A DNA stretch of 64,000 bases from JAKVAV01 sp047632755 (GCA_047632755.1 JBLIDT010000008.1:1-64000); one strand, 5' to 3'. Counted from the first letter of the stretch, positions 36,851 through 45,568 are shown. Notes: generated by a model not told the origin, from the sequence alone. Translations and numbers: made by a program.

Positions 36851-37568
36851 TCAAACCAAAAGAATTTGTCTTTGGTCGGGACCGCGAAATGTCTCAACGG
36901 CCTTGATGTATTCATTCGCGCAGCGGAGCGATTGCCAAGTTTTTGACGAGCCACTTTACGCGCATTACTTGAGACATACCGATGCGGATGAATACCATCC
37001 TGGAGCAAACGAGATTCTCGCATCAATGGAGAACGACGGAGAGAAAGTAGTGGAGATGATGATAGGATCACATGAAAAACCAGTGGTTTTTTTTAAGCAC
37101 ATGACCCACCATTTGATAGACCTCAACCTCGATTTTCTCAAAGGCTGTATCAATGTGATTCTTACGCGCGACCCACGGGAGATGATCGTTTCATTCGATA
37201 AGGTGATTCCCAATCCCACTATGCAAGATGTCGGCTACGAGGCTCACCTTATACTGATGGATCATTTGGAACGAATTGGGCTGAAGGCCATCGTGTTGGA
37301 TTCCAAAGAAATTTTGATGGACCCAGAAACTGCGCTGACCAAGTTTTGCAAGGCTATTGGAATTTCCTTTGAAGAATCGATGCTTTCTTGGGAAGCTGGT
37401 CCAATTTCCGAAGATGGTATCTGGGCGGAGTACTGGTATAGCAATGTGCACAAGTCCACGAGTTTTCAGGCCTATCGAAACAAGGAGGTTGATTTTCCTG
37501 ACAGGTTAGCGCCGCTTTTAGAAAAATGTGAGCGCATTTATAGAAAAATTGTCAGCACCAGTCTGTAG
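36843..37568 (+). CDS. Sulfotransferase-family P-loop protein coupled to an aminotransferase
   Basis: 241 residues. The 5'-phosphosulphate-binding loop is LWSGPRNVSTALM (10-22), and the 3'-phosphate motif is LTRDPREMIVSF (107-118), as in PAPS-dependent sulfotransferases. An acidic or His catalytic base may lie in FFKHMTHH. The length is short for a sulfotransferase but usual for this bacterial subgroup. It overlaps the aminotransferase gene by 8 bp, so the proteins are made together. I recall plant BCAT-like proteins that fuse these same two domains. Substrate unknown. Confidence 0.88.
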   Translation: MTDQTKRICLWSGPRNVSTALMYSFAQRSDCQVFDEPLYAHYLRHTDADEYHPGANEILASMENDGEKVVEMMIGSHEKPVVFFKHMTHHLIDLNLDFLKGCINVILTRDPREMIVSFDKVIPNPTMQDVGYEAHLILMDHLERIGLKAIVLDSKEILMDPETALTKFCKAIGISFEESMLSWEAGPISEDGIWAEYWYSNVHKSTSFQAYRNKEVDFPDRLAPLLEKCERIYRKIVSTSL

Positions 37569-37730
37569 AAATGCCATGGAAAAAATAAGACTGATTTTAC
37601 GGGAGCAAGCTCTACGAAATCACAACTGGTTGATTTTTAAATGACATTTGACTATCTATGATTTTAATAATCTTCGTTTTGAGGTTTCTTTTAAAAAAGC
37701 AAGATATTTATCTTGAAGTCAACCTTATCA

Positions 37731-38107
37731 ATGATGAAACAATCAATCAACCTTTCTCTGCTCTCAATGCTACTTTTTTAGGGGCCTGAGCACAATTTTC
37801 TACAGAGCGATTTTATTCCGGTGGGTCTAAGACATTCAACATTTCAATGCAAACGGTAACGTTTGATGGAGATTCCGTATTTGTCCCTAATTACCATTGG
37901 AACCGGAACAGCGCGGAATGCTTCTTGCCAGAATCGACATCCATTCTCGGTCGTGAAATTCGCGTTTCGGGAGATGGCTTATTTCAATTTAAAAACGATG
38001 AAGTGACGAAGTTTTTATTTCGTCAAATGCTTCGTTCTTTTCCTTTTTCAGTTGGAATATCGTTGAGGCTTTCACCGACTCTACAAACACAAAAATACTA
38101 TCAATAA
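37731..38107 (+). pseudogene. Broken gene for an exported protein (5' part)
   Basis: The ATG at 37731 starts a good signal peptide (MMKQSINLSLLSMLLF) that meets a stop. One frame over, the sequence continues LGA-stop-AQFSTERFYSGGSKTF, where the stop (TGA) sits exactly where a Trp would give a normal LGAWAQ cleavage site. The same frame then stays open to 38107 (MQTVTFDGDSVFVPNYHW and on). So one frameshift and one nonsense change separate signal and mature part. The open tail alone (from 37847) would look like an 86-residue gene without a signal. Confidence 0.75.
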
Positions 38108-38118
38108 TTAGTTTGAAA

Positions 38119-38134
38119 AATGACTTATGTCATT
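38119..38134. promoter_or_regulatory. CRP/FNR-type palindrome
   Basis: AATGACTTATGTCATT: perfect 6-bp half-sites AATGAC/GTCATT with a four-base centre, 55 bp before the ATG of the broken lipoprotein gene. The TGAC-N4-GTCA layout fits a CRP/FNR-superfamily dimer. Which member is not shown. Confidence 0.5.
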
Positions 38135-38188
38135 CAATTTTTGCCTCCTCGGGGGTAACTTCATGTTAAACTCTGAAAAACTATTTAC

Positions 38189-38550
38189 ATGAAAACTACT
38201 GCGGTTTTAGTTTTGTTGGTTGTGATCCTCGGCGCCTTTTTTTCCTGTGATCCAAAGCAATCTCCCGTTCAAGAAGAATATGTATTGACACACACACACA
38301 ATTCTACACGGAGAATATCATGAAAAACCATTCGGTAATCATGAAAGACCATGTAGCGTTTAAAAAGTAATACGACGGAGGCAAGATTGCTGATGATGAG
38401 CTAAGGGCCAAACTCGACTCGATGAAACACGATCATAACCACATGGATGATGACCATGAATACGTGATGGATATGACTACTCAGATACGATCAGAGCACA
38501 ACGATATGCGCCGAAGATTGAATGAAAGCTTGCAGAAGAAAAATAGTTAG
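38189..38550 (+). pseudogene. Broken gene for a His/Asp-rich lipoprotein
   Basis: The ATG at 38189 opens a lipoprotein signal (LGAFFSC) and a short mature part ending VLTHTHN. The frame is then lost in a CA dinucleotide run (six units, about 38288-38300). In the shifted frame the protein continues FYTENIMKNHSVIMKDHVAFKK, a TAA, then YDGGKIADDELRAKLDSMKHD and HNHMDDDHEYVMDMTTQI to the stop at 38548. Deleting one CA unit would join the first two parts but the TAA would remain. The Met/His/Asp-rich end suggests metal handling. It follows another broken gene. Confidence 0.75.
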
Positions 38551-38630
38551 CTGCTTTTAAGAGACTTTGACTCTTTAAAAAGATTGTGTCATGAATTCAT
38601 CTGGCGAGTAAGCCATGACCTATTCAGGAT

Positions 38631-39392
38631 TTATGCTTCCAGATTTTTAATTTCTTTCTTAACTAATTTTAAAACCTTGTTAAGTTGCTCAGAGGTCTTA
38701 TTCAATTGGCTGGTTTGAATGTTGTACATCTTCTTTTGAATGATTATCGTGTTGGCATATTCTGAATTTTCCACCAGCTCTTCGTAGTTTTTTGGATCGT
38801 AGAAATCCATTGAGAATTCATCAAAGTCTGGCATCTTGAATTCCATCCTTTGTTTGATGACAAAAAGCTTATTGGACTGAGGGCTGAGGTTATTATCAAT
38901 GTGGTTTGACAGCATTTCTTGCCGCTTTTGAATATCTCTAAAATCACCTTCGTAAAGTTGTGCGATACTGTTTCTCAGTTCGCTATTTTGAATCAATGTA
39001 CCCAATGAACCGCTCATTTGCGAATACCCTGAAGTAGCCATGGTAAAGAAAAACCTGCGATGCAGAAGGGAAGTGTGTAACGCCACACCTCTGATTTCTT
39101 CTTTGGTGCGAAACCCTTCTAGGAGTGAGTCTGCCGATGCTTTCGAAATCTCCATTTTATTGAGCATAGACTCAATCTCATCTGAGTTTGATTCGAGATC
39201 AGCTTTAATTTGATGGAGCAATTTGACTTCCTGTTTTCTTTCCAGCCGATTTTGATTCCAGTTATTCACCTGAAGGGCAAGGAGAATCCCAACCATTACC
39301 AAAAAGATCTCACCGATTGCGTAGAATGTGTATTTCTTCAATTTCTCCTGTTCTATTAGCTTGATGCGCTCACGGCGAAAATAACTGAGCAT
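38631..39392 (-). CDS. DUF6090-like membrane-anchored protein
   Basis: 253 residues with one transmembrane helix in the N-terminal signature KKYTFYAIGEIFLVMVGIL followed by LALQVNNWNQNR. That signature is characteristic of DUF6090 proteins found in many copies in Bacteroidota. The rest (about 50-253) is a long helical, coiled-coil-rich domain predicted outside the cytoplasm. Function is unknown; a sensor or scaffold role has no direct support here. Same strand as the next hypothetical membrane protein, 54 bp apart, so the two may be co-transcribed. Confidence 0.85.
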   Translation of the reverse strand: MLSYFRRERIKLIEQEKLKKYTFYAIGEIFLVMVGILLALQVNNWNQNRLERKQEVKLLHQIKADLESNSDEIESMLNKMEISKASADSLLEGFRTKEEIRGVALHTSLLHRRFFFTMATSGYSQMSGSLGTLIQNSELRNSIAQLYEGDFRDIQKRQEMLSNHIDNNLSPQSNKLFVIKQRMEFKMPDFDEFSMDFYDPKNYEELVENSEYANTIIIQKKMYNIQTSQLNKTSEQLNKVLKLVKKEIKNLEA

Positions 39393-39446
39393 AATATTGA
39401 GAATTTAAGCTGCCGAAATATCGAAAAAATTAGAGGGGCGAGAGGT

Positions 39447-40100
39447 CTACTCCCGATTTAAGTCGGGGTAGTATTCAGAATTACCGATAATTTTTTTCTT
39501 TTCAGGAGCGGATATCACTTGACAATTGCTGATCAGAATTTTAGAAAACTTCCATCCTGGATCGAAATCCGTATCGCCTTTGTAAAACTCATATTGCACA
39601 TTGAAAGTACCCTTGAAATGAAAGTCGGTAACGGGTTGATTGACCATAAGCTCCGCTTCCGTTTCTATTTCATAAAGATCTCTTGAGAGTTCTGAATCAC
39701 CGACAATGAATGATTTTATTTCGTCAAGTGAAGTCACATCTAGCTTGTGCACGGTTTCGTAGCAGGGAATCAAAATGCCATTGAAATTGTAGTCTAAAAA
39801 AGTAGCTTGAAGATCTTCGAAAGTAGGATTCGGTAATTCCTTTCGCAATGAATCACGCAATGTTGTCTTCTGTTCATTGGTCATTCTAGCAAAGTCATCG
39901 GGGCTTCCATTGCGTGACTGCAAATCATTTACAAGAGCAACAATTCCAATGGCTATGACAAAACCAATAAGACCAATAATGGAGTAATACAAACCCTTGG
40001 CGAATACCTTTTTAAAGGGTGTGTACTTTGGTGTCGTGATTTGACCAATCAGTAGTGAAACGAGGAAGATGATGACTAAGCCGATATAGAAAAAGCGCAT
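39447..40100 (-). CDS. Hypothetical membrane protein
   Basis: 217 residues: two N-terminal hydrophobic helices (about 3-20 and 36-58) followed by a soluble domain of about 155 residues with several helices and a strand-rich end (VTDFHFKGTFNVQYEFYKG). No family recognised. The start MRFFYIGLVIIF sits 36 bp after the stop of the T9SS protein gene on the same strand, so read-through transcription is possible. Composition is normal for this genome. Confidence 0.7.
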   Translation of the reverse strand: MRFFYIGLVIIFLVSLLIGQITTPKYTPFKKVFAKGLYYSIIGLIGFVIAIGIVALVNDLQSRNGSPDDFARMTNEQKTTLRDSLRKELPNPTFEDLQATFLDYNFNGILIPCYETVHKLDVTSLDEIKSFIVGDSELSRDLYEIETEAELMVNQPVTDFHFKGTFNVQYEFYKGDTDFDPGWKFSKILISNCQVISAPEKKKIIGNSEYYPDLNRE

Positions 40101-40135
40101 GAATTATTGCTGTTTTCATAAAGGTACGATGAAAT

Positions 40136-42319
40136 TTACCGCTCAGCGATTTTCATAAATTTTTGTCGGCTTTGCAGAGCTCCTGAAACTACATTGATCA
40201 GGTACATGCCATCCGTCAAATCATTCAATTCTATGGTGTAGCTTTTACCTGCAGAAACACTTTGGGATTGGATAAGCCTTCCCGATAAGTCATAAATCTC
40301 AATGCGATCAACCTCTACATCCTGAGCCCAGGTGAGCGTGATACTCTGACTTGCAGGATTCGGGAAGAGCTTAGTTTCAAATTCAACTTCGTTCGAAACA
40401 CTCAGCGGGTTTTGGAAACCAGTCACCACTGTGTTAGTTATGATCGGCTCATTGAAATCGAAATAGATGTATGCCGTGTTCTCAATCAGGTCGACTTGGC
40501 TGAAATCGGCGATCGGCGTGATTTCATAGCGCACATGGCCGATACTTCCGTCAAAGTCGGTAGCGCTGTCTGGCAGGAATATTTGGTCGAACTCGAAGTA
40601 GAGTACATTGTCTTCCCTTACCAATTGCATATTGTGCGAAGTAGAAATAATGTGAAGCGAATTGAGGTCGAGATCGCTGTCGATGGTATCGGCTATCACC
40701 ACACGCTCGGCGTAGAAGGTTCCGGTGTTTTGGAATCGGATGGTGTATTTCAAAGGAGAGCCGTCATCGAGAAATTCATCTCCGATGGTTGTCGCACTTA
40801 CTTGCTTGTCGTTGGGGTCGTAGGAGCCTACTACTTCCACTACTGATGTGAAAGTATTGTTCAGTTCATTCGGATCCTCATCCGAAACGTTGGCAGAAAT
40901 GGTCGCTTCGAGCATCGTGCCGAGGCTTACCGTATCGTCAAGTAGAATCGTCAGATTTAATTCAAATGGCCCGAAAGGACAAACTTGTGACACGTCGATT
41001 GAAGCTGCATTGTCGGCTATAATCAGGTCGGGATTAGCGGAACTTACGATTTCCACATAATCGGGAAAGTTGATTTCGACACTGATATCATCTTCGCAGA
41101 TTGTACCAATATTACTCACTTGAGCTAAATAGTTTGCTTCGAAACCTGGTCTGTTTGGTTCCAGAGAGATGAGATCAACTGCTACATCCGAGATTAGTTC
41201 TGTCGCGGTAATTGGGATCAAGACATCTTCGAGCTGATCGCCATCCATTAAAGAGATGTCTGCGTCAGCTGCCTCATAGTATTCAGGCACGTTGAGAACT
41301 TCGAGTGTTCCATTTCCTTCTTCTGAGCAATTCCAAAAGTCCCCGTTCTCACCTGCAAAAAACTGATCTCCACTAATAGAGTTTTCAATTAAAGCATATG
41401 AAAATCCTGGTTCAGGATCGTTTTGTACGCCATTTCCATTAAAATCGTAGAATGCTTTTCCCTCTACCGAAGCAATACACGGCACGCCGTTTAATGTTAA
41501 ACAAATTCCGAAAACCATTCCATCGTCGAGATTGAGATTGTCCACTATCGTCAGCGTCCATTCGCCCGCCATGGGCTCGCCGATCAATACGGACAGAGGC
41601 TCGTTCGGTAAAAAAATACCACGCGGACCTGGACTGTTATTATTGACGTCGGGAATACCTTCATCAGCTTCATCTGTAAAAATCACACTAAACCCCCAAC
41701 TTGAACCTAAAAAGGCCTGACCGATTTCCAATAATGATACTTGTGTGCCATTTGGATGGGTCAAGTAGATGCTTAGATCACCGTTAAATGTATGTCCCAG
41801 ATCAATGAAAGCGCTGAGTGATTCTACAACTTCACCATTGTCGGGTACGGTAAATCCGATTTCGTAAACCGCTCCGGATCCGTCGGGAAGAGGTTCGAAG
41901 GGTTGGTATAAGCTATCGCAATTAAAACCAGACTCACCCACCAATGAGTGAGCACTGAGATAAAATTTTGTTGAGTCTGAGTAAATACCAGCTCCACATT
42001 CCACGCTTAGGTATGCGGTGAAATAGACTGCTCCTAGCGGAGTCCAAGGGGTCAAAAGGCTTTGACTCACACCAAGGGTTACCGTATTCGTGCCTGTCAC
42101 TGCCGATCCGCTCGTCGTTAGTATTTCATTGATACCAACCTCTTCGGCATAGTCTAAGTTCAAGTCGAGTTGATAGTCTCCTGTGACCGAAGACTCAAAA
42201 GTGATGTTGAATGTGCTATCATTCACAGCTGACCAATCCACCAGTTCAGGTGCCTCACATTGGGCTTGGACAATTGAAGAAAAAACAAGAGCTGCAAAAA
42301 GAAGGGTTATCTGTTTCAT
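40136..42319 (-). CDS. Large T9SS-secreted protein with a proprotein-convertase P-domain
   Basis: 727 residues from the ATG that begins the signal MKQITLLFAALVFSSIVQA; an in-frame ATG eight codons earlier is less likely. Domains: an N-terminal beta-region, a P/Homo-B domain (about 145-275; FIDLGHTFNGDLSIYLTHP and GEWTLTIVDN) and an SdrD B-like strand segment (GKAFYDFNGNGVQNDPEPG). A conserved module then starts SYDPNDK (about 500-640, DUF7619-like), and the protein ends in a T9SS tail (LFPNPASQSITLTW, IYDLSGRLIQ). No protease domain accompanies the P-domain, so it may be an adhesin or structural surface protein. Confidence 0.87.
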   Translation of the reverse strand: MKQITLLFAALVFSSIVQAQCEAPELVDWSAVNDSTFNITFESSVTGDYQLDLNLDYAEEVGINEILTTSGSAVTGTNTVTLGVSQSLLTPWTPLGAVYFTAYLSVECGAGIYSDSTKFYLSAHSLVGESGFNCDSLYQPFEPLPDGSGAVYEIGFTVPDNGEVVESLSAFIDLGHTFNGDLSIYLTHPNGTQVSLLEIGQAFLGSSWGFSVIFTDEADEGIPDVNNNSPGPRGIFLPNEPLSVLIGEPMAGEWTLTIVDNLNLDDGMVFGICLTLNGVPCIASVEGKAFYDFNGNGVQNDPEPGFSYALIENSISGDQFFAGENGDFWNCSEEGNGTLEVLNVPEYYEAADADISLMDGDQLEDVLIPITATELISDVAVDLISLEPNRPGFEANYLAQVSNIGTICEDDISVEINFPDYVEIVSSANPDLIIADNAASIDVSQVCPFGPFELNLTILLDDTVSLGTMLEATISANVSDEDPNELNNTFTSVVEVVGSYDPNDKQVSATTIGDEFLDDGSPLKYTIRFQNTGTFYAERVVIADTIDSDLDLNSLHIISTSHNMQLVREDNVLYFEFDQIFLPDSATDFDGSIGHVRYEITPIADFSQVDLIENTAYIYFDFNEPIITNTVVTGFQNPLSVSNEVEFETKLFPNPASQSITLTWAQDVEVDRIEIYDLSGRLIQSQSVSAGKSYTIELNDLTDGMYLINVVSGALQSRQKFMKIAER

Positions 42320-42413
42320 GGCTACTGATTGGTTAAGAACCATGAAGATAGAAAAATGATGCTATGTCAGAAGATCCGATTCATGCTGTTTATAGGATTC
42401 TAAACAATGAAAT

Positions 42414-42427
42414 TAGTTTGCAAACTA
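42414..42427. promoter_or_regulatory. Perfect 14-bp palindrome, candidate operator of the DnaE2-type polymerase gene
   Basis: TAGTTTGCAAACTA reads the same on both strands and overlaps by two bases the TATATTTG box at 42426-42433. A repressor bound here would block transcription of the polymerase gene. An SOS-type (LexA or S24-peptidase) regulator is a reasonable guess. Confidence 0.55.
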
Positions 42428-42433
42428 TATTTG
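42426..42433 (+). promoter_or_regulatory. Candidate -7 box of the polymerase gene
   Basis: TATATTTG matches TAnnTTTG, 35 bp before the first possible ATG (42468) and 56 bp before the preferred one (42489). No clear -33 box. Confidence 0.5.
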
Positions 42434-42488
42434 CATTAAGTAATTTTGATTTGCATTTCGAAGCCCGATGCTGATCGCTTTTCAATAC

Positions 42489-45443
42489 ATGTTTCCCACG
42501 CACACATACTATTCATTCAAGTATGGAACCCTCTCGCCCGAGGAAGTTCTCGAGGCCGCTATGGCCAATGATTACGAGGTGGTGGCGCTGGCCGATATCA
42601 ACAGCACTGCGGGGTCGATCAACTTTGTGCGGATGGCCTACAAAAAAGGCATCAAGCCTGTTCTCGGCATCGACTTTCGCAATGGGGCTCAGCCCTGCTT
42701 TGTGGCTTTCGCCAAAAACAATGAGGGATTTAAAGAGATCAATGTTTACCTCTCGCAGTTCCTCCATTCGGGAGAACCGATTCCCGCCGAGGCTCCCCCG
42801 TTTGAAAACGCTTTTGTCATCTATCCCTTTTCGATCTTAGATGAAGAGGTAAAGCTTCGCGCCAACGAATTTGTCGGTGTTCATCCCCGCGACTTGGTTC
42901 GTCTGTCGCGCTCGCCGATGGCCAAGCAGAAAAATAAGTTGGTGATGTGGCACCCACATAGCTTCAACTCCAAGCGCCAATTCAATGCCCACCGTCTTCT
43001 GCGGGCGATCGACAACAATTGCCTTCTTTCTAAACTGCCCAAAAGCGAGGAAGGCCAGCCCGACGATCGTTGGATGCACCGCAATGAGATGATGGCGCTC
43101 TACAACGATTATCCACAGATTATTGCCAATACTACCCACCTCCTGCAGCGCTGCCGCATCAACTTCGAGTTTGGCGATGCCTACCCGCACAAGAACTTGC
43201 GCACCTACACCGGTTCGGTGGAAGAGGACGAGGAGCTCTTCCGCAAGCTCTGCTACGAAAACATTCACTACCGCTATCCCGATGTCAATCAAGTGGTGAT
43301 CGATCGCCTCGAAAAGGAACTGGAAATCATTACACAAAAGGAATTTGTCTCCTACTTTTTGATCAATTGGGACATTACATCCTACGCCCGTCGGCAAGGT
43401 TATTTCTACGTGGGGCGAGGGAGTGGCGCCAACAGTATGGTGGCTTACATCTTGCGCATCACCGATGTCGATCCCATCGAGCTCGATCTCTACTTCGAGC
43501 GTTTCATCAACCTCTACCGAAAAAATCCGCCTGACTTTGACCTCGACTTTTCGTGGCGCGACCGTCCCGATGTGACGCGCTACATTTTCGAGCGGTTCGA
43601 GCATTGCGCCATACTGGCCACCTACAATACCTTTCAATACCGTGCGATAGTGCGCGAGCTGGGGAAGGTTTTTGGTTTGCCAAAAGAGGAAATCGATATC
43701 CTGAGTACGGGGAAGTTCAATGCCTCAAAACTGGATGAACTATCGGTTTTGGTGCTGCGCTACAGCCAGTTCATCCAAGGTTTCCCGAGTCACTTGAGTC
43801 TGCACGCGGGTGGTATCCTCATTGCCGATGAGCCCATTCACACCTATTCGCCTACGTGGATGCCGCCGAAGGGATTTCCCACGGTGCAGTACGACATGGT
43901 GGTGGCCGAAGACATCGGTCTTTACAAATTCGATATTCTCGGTCAGCGGGGATTGGGTAAGATCAAAGACAGCTTGGCCATCGTAGCCGGAAACCATCCC
44001 AACGATCCACCCATCGACATTCACGACCTGAAGCGATTTAAGCAAGATGAGGCCATTCGCGAGATGCTCCGAAACGGCGATGCCATCGGTTGTTTCTACG
44101 TGGAAAGCCCCGCCATGCGGATGCTGATGAAAAAACTACGGGTTGACAATTACATCGGATTGGTGGCGGCCAGTTCGGTGATTCGCCCAGGAGTGGCCCG
44201 CTCGGGAATGATGCGGGAGTTTATTCTCCGCTACCGTTTTCCCGAAAGGAGAGAAAAGGCCCATCCTGTGATGCTTGAGATTATGCCCGAGACCTACGGC
44301 GTGATGGTGTACCAAGAAGATGTGATCAAAGTGGCGCACTACTTCGCGGGCCTTACCCTAGGAGAAGCCGACGTGCTGCGCCGTGGCATGAGTGGGAAGT
44401 TTCGCTCGCGTGAGGAGTTTGCCAAAGCCAAGGGCAAGTTTTTTAGCAACTGCAAAAAGAAGGGTTACAAGGACGAGCTCACCGCCGAGATTTGGCGGCA
44501 GGTAGAGAGTTTTGCGGGTTACGCTTTCGCGAAAGGGCACTCAGCATCCTACGCTGTCGAAAGCTACCAGAGCCTTTTCCTCAAGGCCCATTATCCGCTG
44601 GAGTACATGGTGGCGACGATCAACAATGGCGGTGGTTTTTATAGCCCTGAATTCTACGTGCACGAAGCCCGAATGAAAGGCGGTGAGGTGCTGCCACCTT
44701 GCATCAATACGAGTCGCCACGAGGCCGTGATTCGCGGCAAGTCGATCTACCTCGGGATGGGGATGCTCAATGCCATCGAAGACGAAACCATCCACCGCAT
44801 TTTGCGCTCTCGTGAACGGGAAGGTAATTTCACTGATATGGAGGATTTTCTCGATCGGGTGCCCATCGGGGTGGAGCAAATCGACATCTTGATTCGCATT
44901 GATGCTTTCCGATTTATGGGGAAGAACAAGCGGGAACTCCTGTGGGAAGCTCGTTTCAAACTCGACCCGATTAAGAGAACCATTGAGCAGCAAATGCTTT
45001 TTCGCGAGCCGCGAAAAGATTACGAACTGCCCACGCTAGAGAGCAGCCTGCTGGAAGATGCCTTCGATCAGATTGAGTTGCTGGGCTTCCCGCTGGTCGA
45101 TCCGTTTGGCCTGCTGGAGAATGAGCCCGACAGCCGAGTACTGGCCCGCGACTTAACCACGCGCATAGGGCAGCGGGTGAAGATTTTTGGATACCTCGTT
45201 ACCCGAAAAGAGACGAGCACTGCGCGGGGTGACCGCATGTCTTTCGGAAATTTTGTGGACTTACACGGCGAGTTTATCGACACGGTTCACTTCCCCCAAG
45301 TAGCGCGTGATTTCCCCTTCCGTGGGCGCGGGGTGTATTGCATAGAGGGAAAAGTAACCGAAGAGTTTGACTGTTACTCGGTGGAAGTGGACAGGATGGA
45401 GAAGGTGAAGTTGGTGCCAGATGCGCGGTATGTGGAGGGGTGA
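42489..45443 (+). CDS. DNA polymerase III alpha subunit, short DnaE2/ImuC-like error-prone type
   Basis: 984 residues from the ATG before FPTHTYYSFKYGTLSPEE, where family members begin; ATG at 42468 is the alternative. Polymerase residues D351 and D353 (PPDFDLDFSW) and D482 (YKFDILGQ) are present, with the PHP domain, palm, fingers, HhH region and a C-terminal OB-fold (RVKIFGYLVTRKE). The length is near DnaE2/ImuC (about 1000-1080), not replicative Bacteroidota DnaE (over 1400). The PHP domain has lost expected metal ligands (THTYYSF; LADINST in place of a D-H motif), so it is probably inactive as a nuclease. No imuA or imuB is adjacent. Confidence 0.88.
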   Translation: MFPTHTYYSFKYGTLSPEEVLEAAMANDYEVVALADINSTAGSINFVRMAYKKGIKPVLGIDFRNGAQPCFVAFAKNNEGFKEINVYLSQFLHSGEPIPAEAPPFENAFVIYPFSILDEEVKLRANEFVGVHPRDLVRLSRSPMAKQKNKLVMWHPHSFNSKRQFNAHRLLRAIDNNCLLSKLPKSEEGQPDDRWMHRNEMMALYNDYPQIIANTTHLLQRCRINFEFGDAYPHKNLRTYTGSVEEDEELFRKLCYENIHYRYPDVNQVVIDRLEKELEIITQKEFVSYFLINWDITSYARRQGYFYVGRGSGANSMVAYILRITDVDPIELDLYFERFINLYRKNPPDFDLDFSWRDRPDVTRYIFERFEHCAILATYNTFQYRAIVRELGKVFGLPKEEIDILSTGKFNASKLDELSVLVLRYSQFIQGFPSHLSLHAGGILIADEPIHTYSPTWMPPKGFPTVQYDMVVAEDIGLYKFDILGQRGLGKIKDSLAIVAGNHPNDPPIDIHDLKRFKQDEAIREMLRNGDAIGCFYVESPAMRMLMKKLRVDNYIGLVAASSVIRPGVARSGMMREFILRYRFPERREKAHPVMLEIMPETYGVMVYQEDVIKVAHYFAGLTLGEADVLRRGMSGKFRSREEFAKAKGKFFSNCKKKGYKDELTAEIWRQVESFAGYAFAKGHSASYAVESYQSLFLKAHYPLEYMVATINNGGGFYSPEFYVHEARMKGGEVLPPCINTSRHEAVIRGKSIYLGMGMLNAIEDETIHRILRSREREGNFTDMEDFLDRVPIGVEQIDILIRIDAFRFMGKNKRELLWEARFKLDPIKRTIEQQMLFREPRKDYELPTLESSLLEDAFDQIELLGFPLVDPFGLLENEPDSRVLARDLTTRIGQRVKIFGYLVTRKETSTARGDRMSFGNFVDLHGEFIDTVHFPQVARDFPFRGRGVYCIEGKVTEEFDCYSVEVDRMEKVKLVPDARYVEG

Positions 45444-45524
45444 AAGGGCTGTTAGTTATTTGCCGTTAGCTCGCGTAGGAGTAATCGAGATAGTTTAAAC
45501 TTTTTGGATCATGCCGAACAGAAA

Positions 45525-45550
45525 AAAGGCAGCACCTAAGCACTGCCTTT
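45525..45550 (-). terminator. Hairpin terminator, stronger on the minus strand
   Basis: AAAGGCAG/CTGCCTTT (45525-45532/45543-45550) with a 10-base loop. On the minus strand it is followed by TTT and more T (six in all), on the plus strand by only three T. It may end the polymerase transcript, but its orientation fits a lost minus-strand gene better. Confidence 0.6.
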
Positions 45551-45568
45551 CCAATTCATTTTCAAAAT

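Noticed and set aside
42837..43637. 266-codon open frame on the minus strand inside the polymerase gene
   Set aside because: It is a shadow of the well-supported DnaE2-type gene; the composition mirrors its codons.
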